Shown in pieces: positions 1-8,182 of a stretch of 64,000 nucleotides of DNA (positions are counted from its first letter, which is position 1; the number at the start of each line of letters is the position of its first letter). The stretch comes from Leptospira sp. WS60.C2. GTDB lineage: Bacteria > Spirochaetota > Leptospiria > Leptospirales > Leptospiraceae. Both the position numbers and the translations under genes were made by a program. The notes beneath the pieces were generated by a model that saw only the letters and a list, made by a program, of their open reading frames with translations, was not told where the DNA came from and searched no databases. Location: contig NZ_CP162133.1 in the NCBI RefSeq assembly GCF_040833955.1, positions 620,001 through 684,000 on the forward strand, in the 5' to 3' direction.

Positions 1-2
1 GA

Positions 3-1397
3 GGATCTGGTGGAAAAGAAGGTCCAACTGCACAAATCGGAGCAGGTTTTGGATCAAGTCTGGCAAATTATTTAGGGGCAGGGGCAAGGGCTAGGCGAAC
101 GTTAATGCTTGCAGGAACAGCAGGAGGTCTAGGTGCGATCTTTAGAGCTCCGTTAGGTGGTGCAATTACTGCTGTTGAGATGGTGTACCAAGAAGACATA
201 GAAAGTGATTCTCTCGTTCCTTGTATTCTTTCCTCAGTCACTGCATATTTAACATATACGAGCATTGCTGGAAGTGGTTCTATTTTTTCCGTACAAGAAT
301 ATAGTTTGAATGATTATCGACATATCCCTCTTTATATCGTCCTCGGCCTTTTGTGTTATGTAGTAGGTTATTTTTTTGTAAAAGTTTACCATTGGGTTCA
401 GGATATTTTTTCGAAGTTACCATTGCCAAATTTTTTAAAACCAGCATTTGGTGGATTGATCGTTGGTTGTATTGCTCTCCTTGTTCCTGAAGTATTAGGT
501 TCTGGATTTGGTCTTATCCAAAGGATGATCAATGGAGAAGTATTAACTTCCACTTCTTTTGGTTTTTCTGGTCCTTTCTTTTTATTGGCAGTTGCCATTT
601 TTAAAGTATTTTCTACATCTCTTACTGTTGGATCTGGTAGTTCTGGTGGACTACTTGGACCTTCCTTTGCCATCGGTGGTATGTTAGGTGCATTTGTTGG
701 CACAATGGCAAATGTACTTTTTCCGGAGCTCAATATCATTGTGTTTCCCTTTTTACTAGTGGGGATGGGTTCTTTTTTTGCAGGTGTGGCACGTGCTCCG
801 ATTGCAGGCATGATCATGGTATGTGATATGATTGGAAGTTATGCACTCCTTCCTGCCCTTATGATTGTTGCAATGATTGCAGTCGTTTTATCTCATAAGA
901 TTTCTATTTATCGAAATCAAATCAAAAATAGGTTTTTGTCTCCCTCTCATCATTGGGACATGAACCAAGACATAATGGATCGGATTCGTATCATCGATCA
1001 TTTTACCGAGTTTCGAAAGTATGCGATGGTGTCAGAACATTTGTCATTAACGCAATTACAATCTAATGCACCAGGAATCCAAGCCAGTGATTTTATTTTG
1101 ATTGGTTCGAATGAAGAATATAAAGGGATCGTTTCGCTTAGGAAAAATAGAATCCTCCCTGAATATGAACAAGAACTTAAAAATTTAATTACCTGCGGAG
1201 AAATTGTACAAGATGTGCCGCCAGTGTGTCAATCCGATACATTGGGAAAGGCACTTCGCATCTTATTAGAATATGATGTCGACAAACTTGCAATTGTCGA
1301 AGAAAATCGATGTTTAGGATATTTACGTTATATTGATTTGTTCAATGCCTATCAAAACGAAGTCAAAAATAAAAATAAACAATCTAAATCAGTGTGA
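3..1397 (+). CDS. ClC-family chloride channel/transporter, C-terminal part
   Basis: The frame is open from the first bases of the window, so the N-terminus lies outside it. The visible part begins with GSGGKEGP, the ClC anion-filter motif with the gating glutamate. A second filter region (SSGGLLGPSFAIGG) and the inverted-repeat motif GVARAPIAGMIMVCDMIG follow. The C-terminal 150 or so residues are soluble and contain at least one CBS-like unit (SDTLGKALRILLEYDVDKL). After APLGGAITAVE the residue matching the internal proton glutamate of E. coli ClC appears to be Met, as in many CBS-bearing bacterial ClCs, so channel or exchanger mode is open. The stop overlaps the next start in GTGA. Confidence 0.9.
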   Translation, partial: GSGGKEGPTAQIGAGFGSSLANYLGAGARARRTLMLAGTAGGLGAIFRAPLGGAITAVEMVYQEDIESDSLVPCILSSVTAYLTYTSIAGSGSIFSVQEYSLNDYRHIPLYIVLGLLCYVVGYFFVKVYHWVQDIFSKLPLPNFLKPAFGGLIVGCIALLVPEVLGSGFGLIQRMINGEVLTSTSFGFSGPFFLLAVAIFKVFSTSLTVGSGSSGGLLGPSFAIGGMLGAFVGTMANVLFPELNIIVFPFLLVGMGSFFAGVARAPIAGMIMVCDMIGSYALLPALMIVAMIAVVLSHKISIYRNQIKNRFLSPSHHWDMNQDIMDRIRIIDHFTEFRKYAMVSEHLSLTQLQSNAPGIQASDFILIGSNEEYKGIVSLRKNRILPEYEQELKNLITCGEIVQDVPPVCQSDTLGKALRILLEYDVDKLAIVEENRCLGYLRYIDLFNAYQNEVKNKNKQSKSV

Positions 1398-1978
1398 AAC
1401 AAATTCCAATGAAGTCATATCATAAAATTCTAACTTTTGTATCTTGTTTTGTTTCAAAAATTCTTGGAGCATTTCTCGTTTTCTTGGTTCTAAATTGTTT
1501 TGGCTCAGGTCAAGTTGTTGAAAAAAAAACAGACCAACACATTAAACCAATTACCATCCCGCCTCAATATCTCAAACCCATCATTGGAAGAGTGGAATGG
1601 GTAGAATTTCCGAATTGGAAGTTGAAACTTCGGGCAAGGATTGATACGGGAGCTTTGTCTAGCTCTATCAATGCAGTCAATATTGAACGTGTCACTGAAA
1701 ATGGTGAAACTTATATTTTATTTGATACTTTTTTGAACGAAAAGCCTATCCGTCTCAAAAGCAAATTTGTTAAAGAAGCCAAAGTGACTAGTACATCGGG
1801 AGTTTCGGAAAAGAGGATCATGATAAGTGAAGTGATTAAAATTGGGAAATACAAAGAAGAAACTATGTTTAACTTGAATGATCGTGAGAATTTAAATTAT
1901 CCAATTTTGATCGGACGGAGATTTTTACGTGGAAAGTTTTTGGTGGATGTGTCTTTGTCACACCAATTAGGGGATTAA
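1394..1978 (+). CDS. Retropepsin-like putative aspartic protease (RimK-associated), exported
   Basis: A 194-residue protein with an N-terminal hydrophobic segment ending in FLVLNC, which could be a signal peptide or a spirochaetal lipobox. The core has RIDTGALSSSINA (D84-T85-G86), the catalytic motif of the retropepsin-like family often annotated as ATP-dependent zinc protease, and later YPILIGRRFL. This family is commonly coded beside RimK-like ATP-grasp ligases, and here a 7TM-transglutaminase gene and an ATP-grasp gene follow directly. It probably acts on a peptide tag or conjugate in the periplasm; the substrate is unknown. The GTG at 1394 overlaps the upstream stop; ATG at 1409 is an alternative start. 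Confidence 0.78.
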   Translation: MKQIPMKSYHKILTFVSCFVSKILGAFLVFLVLNCFGSGQVVEKKTDQHIKPITIPPQYLKPIIGRVEWVEFPNWKLKLRARIDTGALSSSINAVNIERVTENGETYILFDTFLNEKPIRLKSKFVKEAKVTSTSGVSEKRIMISEVIKIGKYKEETMFNLNDRENLNYPILIGRRFLRGKFLVDVSLSHQLGD

Positions 1979-1979
1979 T

Positions 1980-3566
1980 TTGGATCGAAAAACATATATC
2001 ACTGTCGCTATTCTTGTCATCGTACCGATCCTTTCGATTTTATACAAACTGAACGTAGCCGAGTTGTCTTTATTGCCTGTCTCTGTCGATGATACGGTCA
2101 ACTTGCAAGTTGTCATATCACCAAAAGAAAATGTTGCCCTTTCAGAAATCAGTTTTCCAATCCCAAAACAATTCATCCAAGCAAAGATTTTAAAATCCAA
2201 TACCAAAACAGAAGATTTAGAATTCCGAGTGCAAAAAAAACAATTTGGACATTTGGGAATTTGGGAAGGAGAGGATTGGAATTCTTCGGTTGGCTATTAT
2301 GCAAAAATCAAAATGTTACCGTATGAAAATAAAGATCCTGAGCCGGATATTCCAAAACCAAGCAAAAAAACTCCTGAGAAGGAACCTTATTACCTTTCGC
2401 TTAAACCATATTCTACTGAGGAGTTGATTTTAGCTAAAAAACTATACGAACAGATACATCCTTATGACAAAGATAATGTTTCTTCTGCAAAGCAGATTTA
2501 TTATTTTATCTCTGAAGAAATTATCAATACCTATAAGGATATTTCACTTTCTGATACCATTCGGTTGGGAAGCGGTAGCGCCTACTCACAATCCTTATTA
2601 TTTTCTTTGCTTTGTCGAATGAAAGGAATCCAAGCTCGTACAGTTGCAGGTTTTGATCTCAATAAACAATCCGAAAAAGATAACAAAAGCAAACTTACAT
2701 TTTGGAATGAAATTCGTTTTAATGGAAAATGGTATTTCGTATCTACTTACAAAAACATTTTTGCAAGTTCAGTAACAGGATATCTTCCTTTATGGAAATC
2801 AGTAGAAGAAAAACGAAATCTTGGTGAAGAGCCAGCAACGTTTCGTTATACGCCCTATATTACAAAATCAAATGTGAATCGATATAATTTCAAAGAGTAT
2901 AGCGAGGAAATTGCCTCAAATAATAGTTTTTTGCGATACTATTCGTTATACAGTTTGCCAACTCCTTTGCAAAACTTATTTCGTTTGGTAATTTTGATTC
3001 CTATTGGAGCACTTGTGTTGTCAGTCGCAAGGAACATGATTGGAATTCCTACCTTTGGTATTTTTACACCGATCTTACTTGCCATGTTTTTTTATGAAAC
3101 AAACCTATGGTTCGGGATTGGGTTCTTTTTACTAATGATTGTCCTAGGATTTTTTGAACGTTATGCTTTGGATCGATTTTACCTACTTGCGGTTCCTCGA
3201 CTCTCTATTCTACTCACGATTACAGTTCTAACTTTGATTTTGTTTTCGATACTCAATGAAGAGATTTCGATTTTCAATCAAATGAGTGTGACATTATTTC
3301 CAATTGTCATCACAACGATTTTTGTGGAACGTTTTTCGATCATGGTGATTGAAGAAGGTGTGATGCATACAATGATCACACTTTTGGGTACGCTTGTGAT
3401 TGCACTTGTTAGCTACATGATCTTTTTCTTTGGCTCTTTACAAATTTTGTTTTTTACACATCCCGAATTACTGCTCATCGTGATTGCGATTCAAATTCTT
3501 CTAGGATTGTATAAGGGTTACCGAGTGTCAGAACTCTTTCGATTTAAGGAAATATTTAAGTCGTGA
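1980..3566 (+). CDS. Inactive transglutaminase domain fused to 7 transmembrane helices
   Basis: A 528-residue protein with one N-terminal membrane helix (about residues 7-24), a periplasmic stretch, a transglutaminase-like region (about 165-290) and a C-terminal block of about seven hydrophobic helices (about 335-525). The match is to the family named inactive transglutaminase fused to 7TM. As that name predicts, the papain-type triad looks lost: no Cys stands at GSGSAYSQSLL (197-207), the position before WNEI (242-245) is not His, and no Asp is seen after WYFVSTYKN. The TTG start follows the previous stop after one base, and its end overlaps the ligase start. A membrane scaffold or sensor role for the cassette is inferred. 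Confidence 0.82.
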   Translation: MDRKTYITVAILVIVPILSILYKLNVAELSLLPVSVDDTVNLQVVISPKENVALSEISFPIPKQFIQAKILKSNTKTEDLEFRVQKKQFGHLGIWEGEDWNSSVGYYAKIKMLPYENKDPEPDIPKPSKKTPEKEPYYLSLKPYSTEELILAKKLYEQIHPYDKDNVSSAKQIYYFISEEIINTYKDISLSDTIRLGSGSAYSQSLLFSLLCRMKGIQARTVAGFDLNKQSEKDNKSKLTFWNEIRFNGKWYFVSTYKNIFASSVTGYLPLWKSVEEKRNLGEEPATFRYTPYITKSNVNRYNFKEYSEEIASNNSFLRYYSLYSLPTPLQNLFRLVILIPIGALVLSVARNMIGIPTFGIFTPILLAMFFYETNLWFGIGFFLLMIVLGFFERYALDRFYLLAVPRLSILLTITVLTLILFSILNEEISIFNQMSVTLFPIVITTIFVERFSIMVIEEGVMHTMITLLGTLVIALVSYMIFFFGSLQILFFTHPELLLIVIAIQILLGLYKGYRVSELFRFKEIFKS

Positions 3567-4513
3567 TCTCTCTTTTCAAAAAATTTGAATCCGAAGGAAT
3601 TCTTGGGATCAATCGTAGGATTGGCGAATTTATATTACCAAACAATCCACGAGAGTTTTATCCACTCGTAGATGATAAATGGAAAACAGCAGAACTCACA
3701 AGGCAGTTTCATGTTCCCATGCCGAAACATTATGGTCGGATTGATACATTTGGAGGCATTCAAAATACCAAAAACTTGGTAATCAATCAACCTGGTTTTG
3801 TTGTCAAACCGGCGAATGGTGGTATGGGCAATGGAATTTTAGTCATCACCAAAAGTGAATCATTAGAGAATGGGAAGTATCTCTTTCATAAGGCTGATGG
3901 AAGAGTATTACTCGAAAAAGAATTGAACCATCATATCTCAGGCATTCTATCTGGACTTTATTCTTTAGATGGGAACTCAGATACATGTATTTTACAAGAA
4001 CGTTTGGAGTGTCATCCCTTCTTCCAAGAGATTTCCTTTCGAGGAATCCCTGATATACGTGTCATCGTGTACTTAGGGTACCCAGTAATGGCAATGTTAC
4101 GCCTTCCCACAAAAGAATCGGGTGGTAGAGCTAACTTACACCAAGGAGCTTTAGGTGTTGGCGTGGATCTAATTTCAGGAACATTGACGCATGCGGTTTG
4201 CAATGACAAACTGATAAAAGTCCATCCCGACACAAAGCAAGAATTAAGCGGGAGAGTCATTCCTCATTGGAACGTAATTTTAGAAATGGCATCTCGTTGT
4301 TATGATATGTCTGGTCTCGGATATTTGGGTGTAGATATTGTTTTAGATGAAACGAGAGGTCCACTGTTATTAGAGATGAATGCAAGACCTGGCCTTGGCA
4401 TTCAGATTGCCAATCGGATGGGACTTGTGAGTCGTTTGTCTTTGGTGGAGAAGATTCGAGACACAGCAGACGGACCAGAAAGACGCGTCCGCCGCATGTT
4501 AGGTGAATTGTAA
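3563..4513 (+). CDS. RimK-related alpha-L-glutamate ligase-like ATP-grasp protein
   Basis: A 316-residue ATP-grasp enzyme. Visible elements are the nucleotide-binding lysine strand FVVKPANGGMGNGILVI, the DIRVIVYLG strand, the loop SGGRANLHQGALGVGVDL, and the Mg2+-binding end LLLEMNARPGLG with the E-x-N signature. It belongs to the RimK-related ligases that join amino acids to a carboxylate by an acyl phosphate; the acceptor is unknown. It starts with GTG inside the previous stop (GTGA), so the three genes are almost certainly translated together. Known families place this ligase with a retropepsin and a 7TM inactive transglutaminase, exactly the order seen here. Confidence 0.85.
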   Translation: MISLFKKFESEGILGINRRIGEFILPNNPREFYPLVDDKWKTAELTRQFHVPMPKHYGRIDTFGGIQNTKNLVINQPGFVVKPANGGMGNGILVITKSESLENGKYLFHKADGRVLLEKELNHHISGILSGLYSLDGNSDTCILQERLECHPFFQEISFRGIPDIRVIVYLGYPVMAMLRLPTKESGGRANLHQGALGVGVDLISGTLTHAVCNDKLIKVHPDTKQELSGRVIPHWNVILEMASRCYDMSGLGYLGVDIVLDETRGPLLLEMNARPGLGIQIANRMGLVSRLSLVEKIRDTADGPERRVRRMLGEL

Positions 4514-4519
4514 AAAAAC

Positions 4520-5032
4520 TTAAGCGGTTTGTTTTGCTGTTTGGAAAACAGTGCGGTTGAGAAACGCCATTGTTCCAAAAAGAATACCAGAATATACGAG
4601 ATCACCAAGAATCGAGTTTTGGAAAAATGGAATCGCCATTACGAAGCAGTGGCGTAGTCCCACGAGATCCAAAGTATACATCCCACTCGTTGCCCAAACC
4701 GCAACGTTTGTTACCACAAAGAAAAGAACAGAACCAACAAAGGTGTAACCAAAAGATTTTGAAACGGAAGTTCCGATTTGTTTTCCAAAGAGAACGGAAA
4801 GAACCATAAACCCATACACAACTGGCATTAAGTCATGGAATCCTAAATAAAGATCGGAAACAAACATCGCAAGGATGGGAACCACGAGGGCTAACTTTCT
4901 GTCTGTCAAATAAGCACCAGAAAAGAGAGAAACAGCCAAAATAGGCGTAAAATTCGGTGGGTGCGGTAAAATACGACTAATGACAGTAGCAATCACCATA
5001 AGGATGGCAACAGAAACACGAGATTGGAACAT
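4520..5032 (-). CDS. DUF6580-type integral membrane protein
   Basis: About 170 residues with five or so membrane helices. PPNFTPILAVSLFSGAYL near the N-terminus and FVSDLYLGFHDLMPVVYGF are typical of the small membrane family DUF6580, which resembles the substrate-binding subunits of ECF transporters; function unknown. I chose ATG at 5032 because the longer frame from 5140 runs across the mazG start and would add a non-hydrophobic leader through a run of nine G/C bases. The ribosome-binding site is weak for either start. The gene converges on the amidoligase cassette (6-base gap) and diverges from mazG. Confidence 0.7.
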   Translation of the reverse strand: MFQSRVSVAILMVIATVISRILPHPPNFTPILAVSLFSGAYLTDRKLALVVPILAMFVSDLYLGFHDLMPVVYGFMVLSVLFGKQIGTSVSKSFGYTFVGSVLFFVVTNVAVWATSGMYTLDLVGLRHCFVMAIPFFQNSILGDLVYSGILFGTMAFLNRTVFQTAKQTA

Positions 5033-5115
5033 AGGGATAGACTCGTAAAGGGGGGGGGCTTTCGCAAGATAAAATTTACGTTTGCTTCCCGAGTGGATCG
5101 GGAAAAATACCAACT

Positions 5116-5967
5116 GTGAACCCTCCGAATTTTGATTCACCCATCCAAAACTTACTCAAACTCACCAGCGATCTACGAAGTCCAGAGGGATGTCCTTGGG
5201 ATCGAGAACAAACGCATCTCTCCGTGGTTCCGCACCTTCTCGAAGAATCCTATGAAGTGGTGGATACCATAGAGAGGGGAGATGACGAACACTTAAAAGA
5301 GGAATTGGGAGATTTACTCTTCCAGATCACATTTCATAGCCAACTTGCCAAAGAGCGCGGTGCCTTCACCTTTGAGGATGTCGCTAACGGGGTATTCCAA
5401 AAATTGGTCTATCGACATCCGCATGTCTACGGAACCAAAAAAGGCATCGGTTCTGGGGAAGAGGTTCTGACCCAATGGGATGAGCTCAAACAAAAAGAAA
5501 AAGAATCGAAACAAAAATCGGGAACAAGTTCTAGCATTCTTTTTGAGATTCCAAAAGCCTTACCTGCCATCCAACGATCAGAAAAAATCCAATCGAAAGT
5601 CACCAAAAATGGATTTGATTGGCCGAATGTGGGAGGTGTCTTTCAAAAGTTCCAAGAAGAAATCAAAGAACTAGAAGTGGAACTTCATTCCCAAGGAAAA
5701 CTAACCGAAAAAAAACTTCCCTACAATGAACGTATCGAAGATGAACTGGGAGACTTGTTTTTTTTACTCGTGAACTTATCGCGAAAACTTTCGATCGATC
5801 CTGAAACTTGCTTACGAAAGGCAAATCAAAAATTTGAATCTAGATTCCAACTCTTAGAAACACAGGTCGCCAACGAAGGAAAAACCTTAAAAGATTATAA
5901 ACTAGAGGAACTCGATCAATTTTGGGATAAAGCCAAACAAATCTTAAAAGAAGCGGGTGGTAAGTGA
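5116..5967 (+). CDS. mazG: Nucleoside triphosphate pyrophosphohydrolase MazG
   Basis: A 283-residue protein with two MazG helical domains, as in E. coli MazG (263 residues). The N-terminal domain has GCPWDREQTH, the metal-binding LLEESYEVVDTI (EExxE-like) and KEELGDLLFQITFH. The C-terminal domain repeats this as RIEDELGDLFFLLVNLSRK, followed by ANQKFESRF. It hydrolyses NTPs and dNTPs to NMP and pyrophosphate, which cleans the nucleotide pool and can influence ppGpp signalling. The start is GTG. The stop overlaps the next gene by 4 bases, so the two are co-translated. Confidence 0.93.
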   Translation: MNPPNFDSPIQNLLKLTSDLRSPEGCPWDREQTHLSVVPHLLEESYEVVDTIERGDDEHLKEELGDLLFQITFHSQLAKERGAFTFEDVANGVFQKLVYRHPHVYGTKKGIGSGEEVLTQWDELKQKEKESKQKSGTSSSILFEIPKALPAIQRSEKIQSKVTKNGFDWPNVGGVFQKFQEEIKELEVELHSQGKLTEKKLPYNERIEDELGDLFFLLVNLSRKLSIDPETCLRKANQKFESRFQLLETQVANEGKTLKDYKLEELDQFWDKAKQILKEAGGK

Positions 5968-6356
5968 ACACAATCGATTTAAATGATATACCAAGATTAA
6001 AAGAAGAATCCATGAAAGCCTATCAATGGTTAGTGGAAAAGTATCCTCATTTTGATGATCCAATCAATGTAACCGCAGACGATTCCGTTTTATTCCCCAT
6101 TCGCTGGAAAACCAAAATTTCCAATGCAATCTTTGAATGGGTCATCTCAGACATGGGTTCCGTCACACTTCGTTTAGGGGAAGTGGAAGGAAACCGCCGA
6201 AACCCTGCGCCTATTTTTTATTTGAGTTTACGAAAATCGGAAGAGGGAACCTTGGTTTGGACCGATCCAGACGGAAACTACGTATCTTTTCCCCATCCTA
6301 CAATTTTAGAGGATGTAAAAACCCGAGTTCGATTGTATTTGGATTCGGCATCTTAA
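5964..6356 (+). CDS. Conserved-looking hypothetical protein coupled to mazG
   Basis: A 130-residue soluble protein with no signal peptide and no motif that I recognise. It begins at a GTG overlapping the mazG stop (GTGA). It is acidic to neutral, rich in beta-type sequence (FEWVISDMGSVTLRLGEVEG, GTLVWTDPDGNYVSF), and has a helical N-terminus and C-terminus. The coupling to mazG suggests co-expression only; no function is proposed. Confidence 0.75.
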   Translation: MNTIDLNDIPRLKEESMKAYQWLVEKYPHFDDPINVTADDSVLFPIRWKTKISNAIFEWVISDMGSVTLRLGEVEGNRRNPAPIFYLSLRKSEEGTLVWTDPDGNYVSFPHPTILEDVKTRVRLYLDSAS

Positions 6357-6515
6357 AAGAGAGTTGTGAATGAGTGAATCAAGGAAGCGAATGAGATTTT
6401 TATTGAGATTCATTCGAAGTTCCAGAATTTTTAAATGATGATGGGACATTTACAGTAACATCACAGCCTACAAGGTAAGCTATGATGTTTTTGCTAAAAA
6501 CAGAATCAATCATCC

Positions 6516-7574
6516 TTAAGATTCTTTTGGTTCAATTCCTACTTTTTTCTCAATGATTTCAATTCGTTTGAGCCATTTGTTTAGATTCACAATGTTTTTG
6601 ATGTTCACACGATACTTTTGAAATTCTGGGAAAGTAAGACCCAGATCCCAACCCACATACACATCTTTTGTTTTCGGAGATGTGCGAAGGCTTGTTCCAC
6701 CAGCAATGATCGTTCCGTCTACCAGTGTTAAATGGTCACTGATCGCACAAGCTCCCCCGATGATCACGTGATTTCCGAGAGTCACACTTCCTGCAAGACC
6801 AGATTGGCCAGCAATGATTACGTGATCTCCTACCTTACAATTGTGTGCAATGTGTACCATATTATCAAATTTACATCCATTGCCAATGGTTGTGTCAGAG
6901 AGAGCTCCTCGATCGATTGTACAATTGCTTCCCACTTCCACATCGTCCCCGATCACAACGCGTCCCACTTGAGGGATTTTGTTGTGTTTGCCATCGGCAA
7001 AAACAAACCCAAATCCATCTCCACCAAAGGTAGAATTACCGAAAACAATGAAGCGTTTTCCAACAATGGTATCATCGAAGAAAACGCAATTTTTGCCAAT
7101 CCGTGCACCATCTCCGATGTGTACTCGGTCTCCAATTTTCACTCCATCTTCGATGATGCAGTCATTTCCAATCACTGAATCTTTACCAATGGTAACAAAA
7201 TGACCGATGTCAGTATTGGATCCTATTTTGGCACTTGGATCAATCGCAACGTTTGCACTTCGTTTTCCGGAAGGTTTAGTTTCCGGAAAAAACAAACGTA
7301 TGATTTTAGCAGTAGCAAGTTCTACTTTCGGAACAACGACAATGGCTTTGTCTCCGAGAGATTCTGACGTTTCTGAAGAGACAACGAGTAAGGATGACTT
7401 CGACGCTTTGGCTTCATTGACAAAGTTTTTGGAAGCGACAAAGGAGATGTCGGAAGGATTTGCAAGGGAGAGGGAAGTAAGGCCAGTGAAGTTTACATTG
7501 GATAAAGAGTCGCAGTTTTGAAATTTCGCGTCTGGGAGTAATGATTGCAGGGTGGAAAGATTGATTGGATTCAT
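6516..7574 (-). CDS. lpxD: UDP-3-O-acylglucosamine N-acyltransferase LpxD
   Basis: A 352-residue protein with the LpxD layout: an N-terminal uridine-binding domain (about 1-100, with LADPSDISFV-like sequence), a left-handed beta-helix of hexapeptide repeats (about 105-280) and a C-terminal helix for acyl-ACP contact. The catalytic histidine region is FDNMVHIAHNCKVGDH. The enzyme adds the second hydroxyacyl chain in lipid A synthesis at the inner membrane. It stands alone here, without fabZ, lpxA or lpxB; Leptospira species can carry more than one lpxD. The ATG has a good AAGGA site 7 bases upstream, which lies in the arm of a hairpin (7579-7611). Confidence 0.93.
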   Translation of the reverse strand: MNPINLSTLQSLLPDAKFQNCDSLSNVNFTGLTSLSLANPSDISFVASKNFVNEAKASKSSLLVVSSETSESLGDKAIVVVPKVELATAKIIRLFFPETKPSGKRSANVAIDPSAKIGSNTDIGHFVTIGKDSVIGNDCIIEDGVKIGDRVHIGDGARIGKNCVFFDDTIVGKRFIVFGNSTFGGDGFGFVFADGKHNKIPQVGRVVIGDDVEVGSNCTIDRGALSDTTIGNGCKFDNMVHIAHNCKVGDHVIIAGQSGLAGSVTLGNHVIIGGACAISDHLTLVDGTIIAGGTSLRTSPKTKDVYVGWDLGLTFPEFQKYRVNIKNIVNLNKWLKRIEIIEKKVGIEPKES

Positions 7575-7578
7575 CTCC

Positions 7579-7611
7579 GGTTCCTTATCGATGGATTTAA
7601 GACAAGGAACC
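7579..7611 (-). promoter_or_regulatory. Hairpin covering the lpxD ribosome-binding site
   Basis: Read on the minus strand, GGTTCCTT and AAGGAACC form a perfect 8-bp stem around a 17-base loop. The second arm contains the AAGGA Shine-Dalgarno sequence at optimal distance from the lpxD ATG (7574). Folding would hide the ribosome site. That it regulates translation, for example by temperature or a protein, is inference. Confidence 0.5.
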
Positions 7612-7633
7612 AGAGAGGTAAAAGTTTGGCGAA

Positions 7634-7648
7634 CACTATTAAATAGTG
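7634..7648. promoter_or_regulatory. 15-bp palindrome upstream of lpxD
   Basis: CACTATT-A-AATAGTG is a perfect 7-1-7 palindrome between the DoxX stop and the lpxD leader hairpin. Its place, 60-75 bases before the lpxD start, fits an operator or promoter element. No regulator is identified. The half-site ACTATT resembles the half-site of the DoxX palindrome at 8117-8144. Confidence 0.35.
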
Positions 7649-7667
7649 ATCACCAACAAAGTGAAGT

Positions 7668-8102
7668 TTATCCTTCGATTTTGTGTGCGATTACGTCATC
7701 TAAAGAGAACGATCCAGCCCCTTTGATGATTAATGGAATTGCAAGACCAAAGGTAAGGATATGAAACTCATAACCACCTTTATCAGCAAAAAATCCATTT
7801 GGTAAGTGAACAATGACTGTTGCTGCAAGCATTGTGCAAAAAATTCCGAATGCTGCTACTCGTGTGAAGAGTCCTAGTATTAGACCGAGGGATCCAAAAA
7901 ATTCTGCGATGATCGCAAGAAGAGCTAGGACATATGGGATACCGAGTTGGCCAGTGAAAAATCCCATGGTTCCGTCAAACCCGTATCCACCGAAAGCGCC
8001 GAGTACTTTTTGAGCTCCGTGAGGGAGGATGACAATACCGAGTGTGACACGAAGGATCGTGAGTGTGATGTCTTTGTTGGTTGCGAGTAATTTGTAAAAC
8101 AT
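7668..8102 (-). CDS. DoxX family membrane protein
   Basis: About 144 residues with four membrane helices. LRVTLGIVILPHGAQKVLGAFGG in the first helix is the DoxX family signature, and AIIAEFFGSLGLILGLFTR is the matching second motif. DoxX proteins are small quinone- or thiol-linked membrane proteins, in some bacteria part of redox-stress complexes; the substrate here is unknown. I chose ATG at 8102 because AGAGG sits 5 bases upstream; the longer frame to 8135 would run into the operator palindrome. It is transcribed toward lpxD with a 93-base gap. Confidence 0.88.
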   Translation of the reverse strand: MFYKLLATNKDITLTILRVTLGIVILPHGAQKVLGAFGGYGFDGTMGFFTGQLGIPYVLALLAIIAEFFGSLGLILGLFTRVAAFGIFCTMLAATVIVHLPNGFFADKGGYEFHILTFGLAIPLIIKGAGSFSLDDVIAHKIEG

Positions 8103-8116
8103 AGAACCTCTTATGT

Positions 8117-8144
8117 TTAAATAGTTTAATATCAAACTATTTAA
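8117..8144. promoter_or_regulatory. 28-bp palindromic operator of the DoxX gene
   Basis: TTAAATAGTTT and AAACTATTTAA form perfect 11-base arms around a 6-base centre. On the minus strand a TTGACC (8158-8163) lies just upstream, placing the palindrome over the expected -10 region. The core AGTTTgatattAAACT resembles operators of MarR/HxlR-type redox regulators, which often control DoxX genes. The regulator is not in this neighbourhood; the assignment is inference. Confidence 0.6.
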
Positions 8145-8182
8145 GGTTAGGAAGATCGGTCAACGCAATTTTTCTAAAAAAT

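Noticed and set aside
6732..7178. Open frames on the strand opposite lpxD
   Set aside because: They lie fully inside lpxD, have no ribosome site, and look like mirror frames of hexapeptide-repeat codons.
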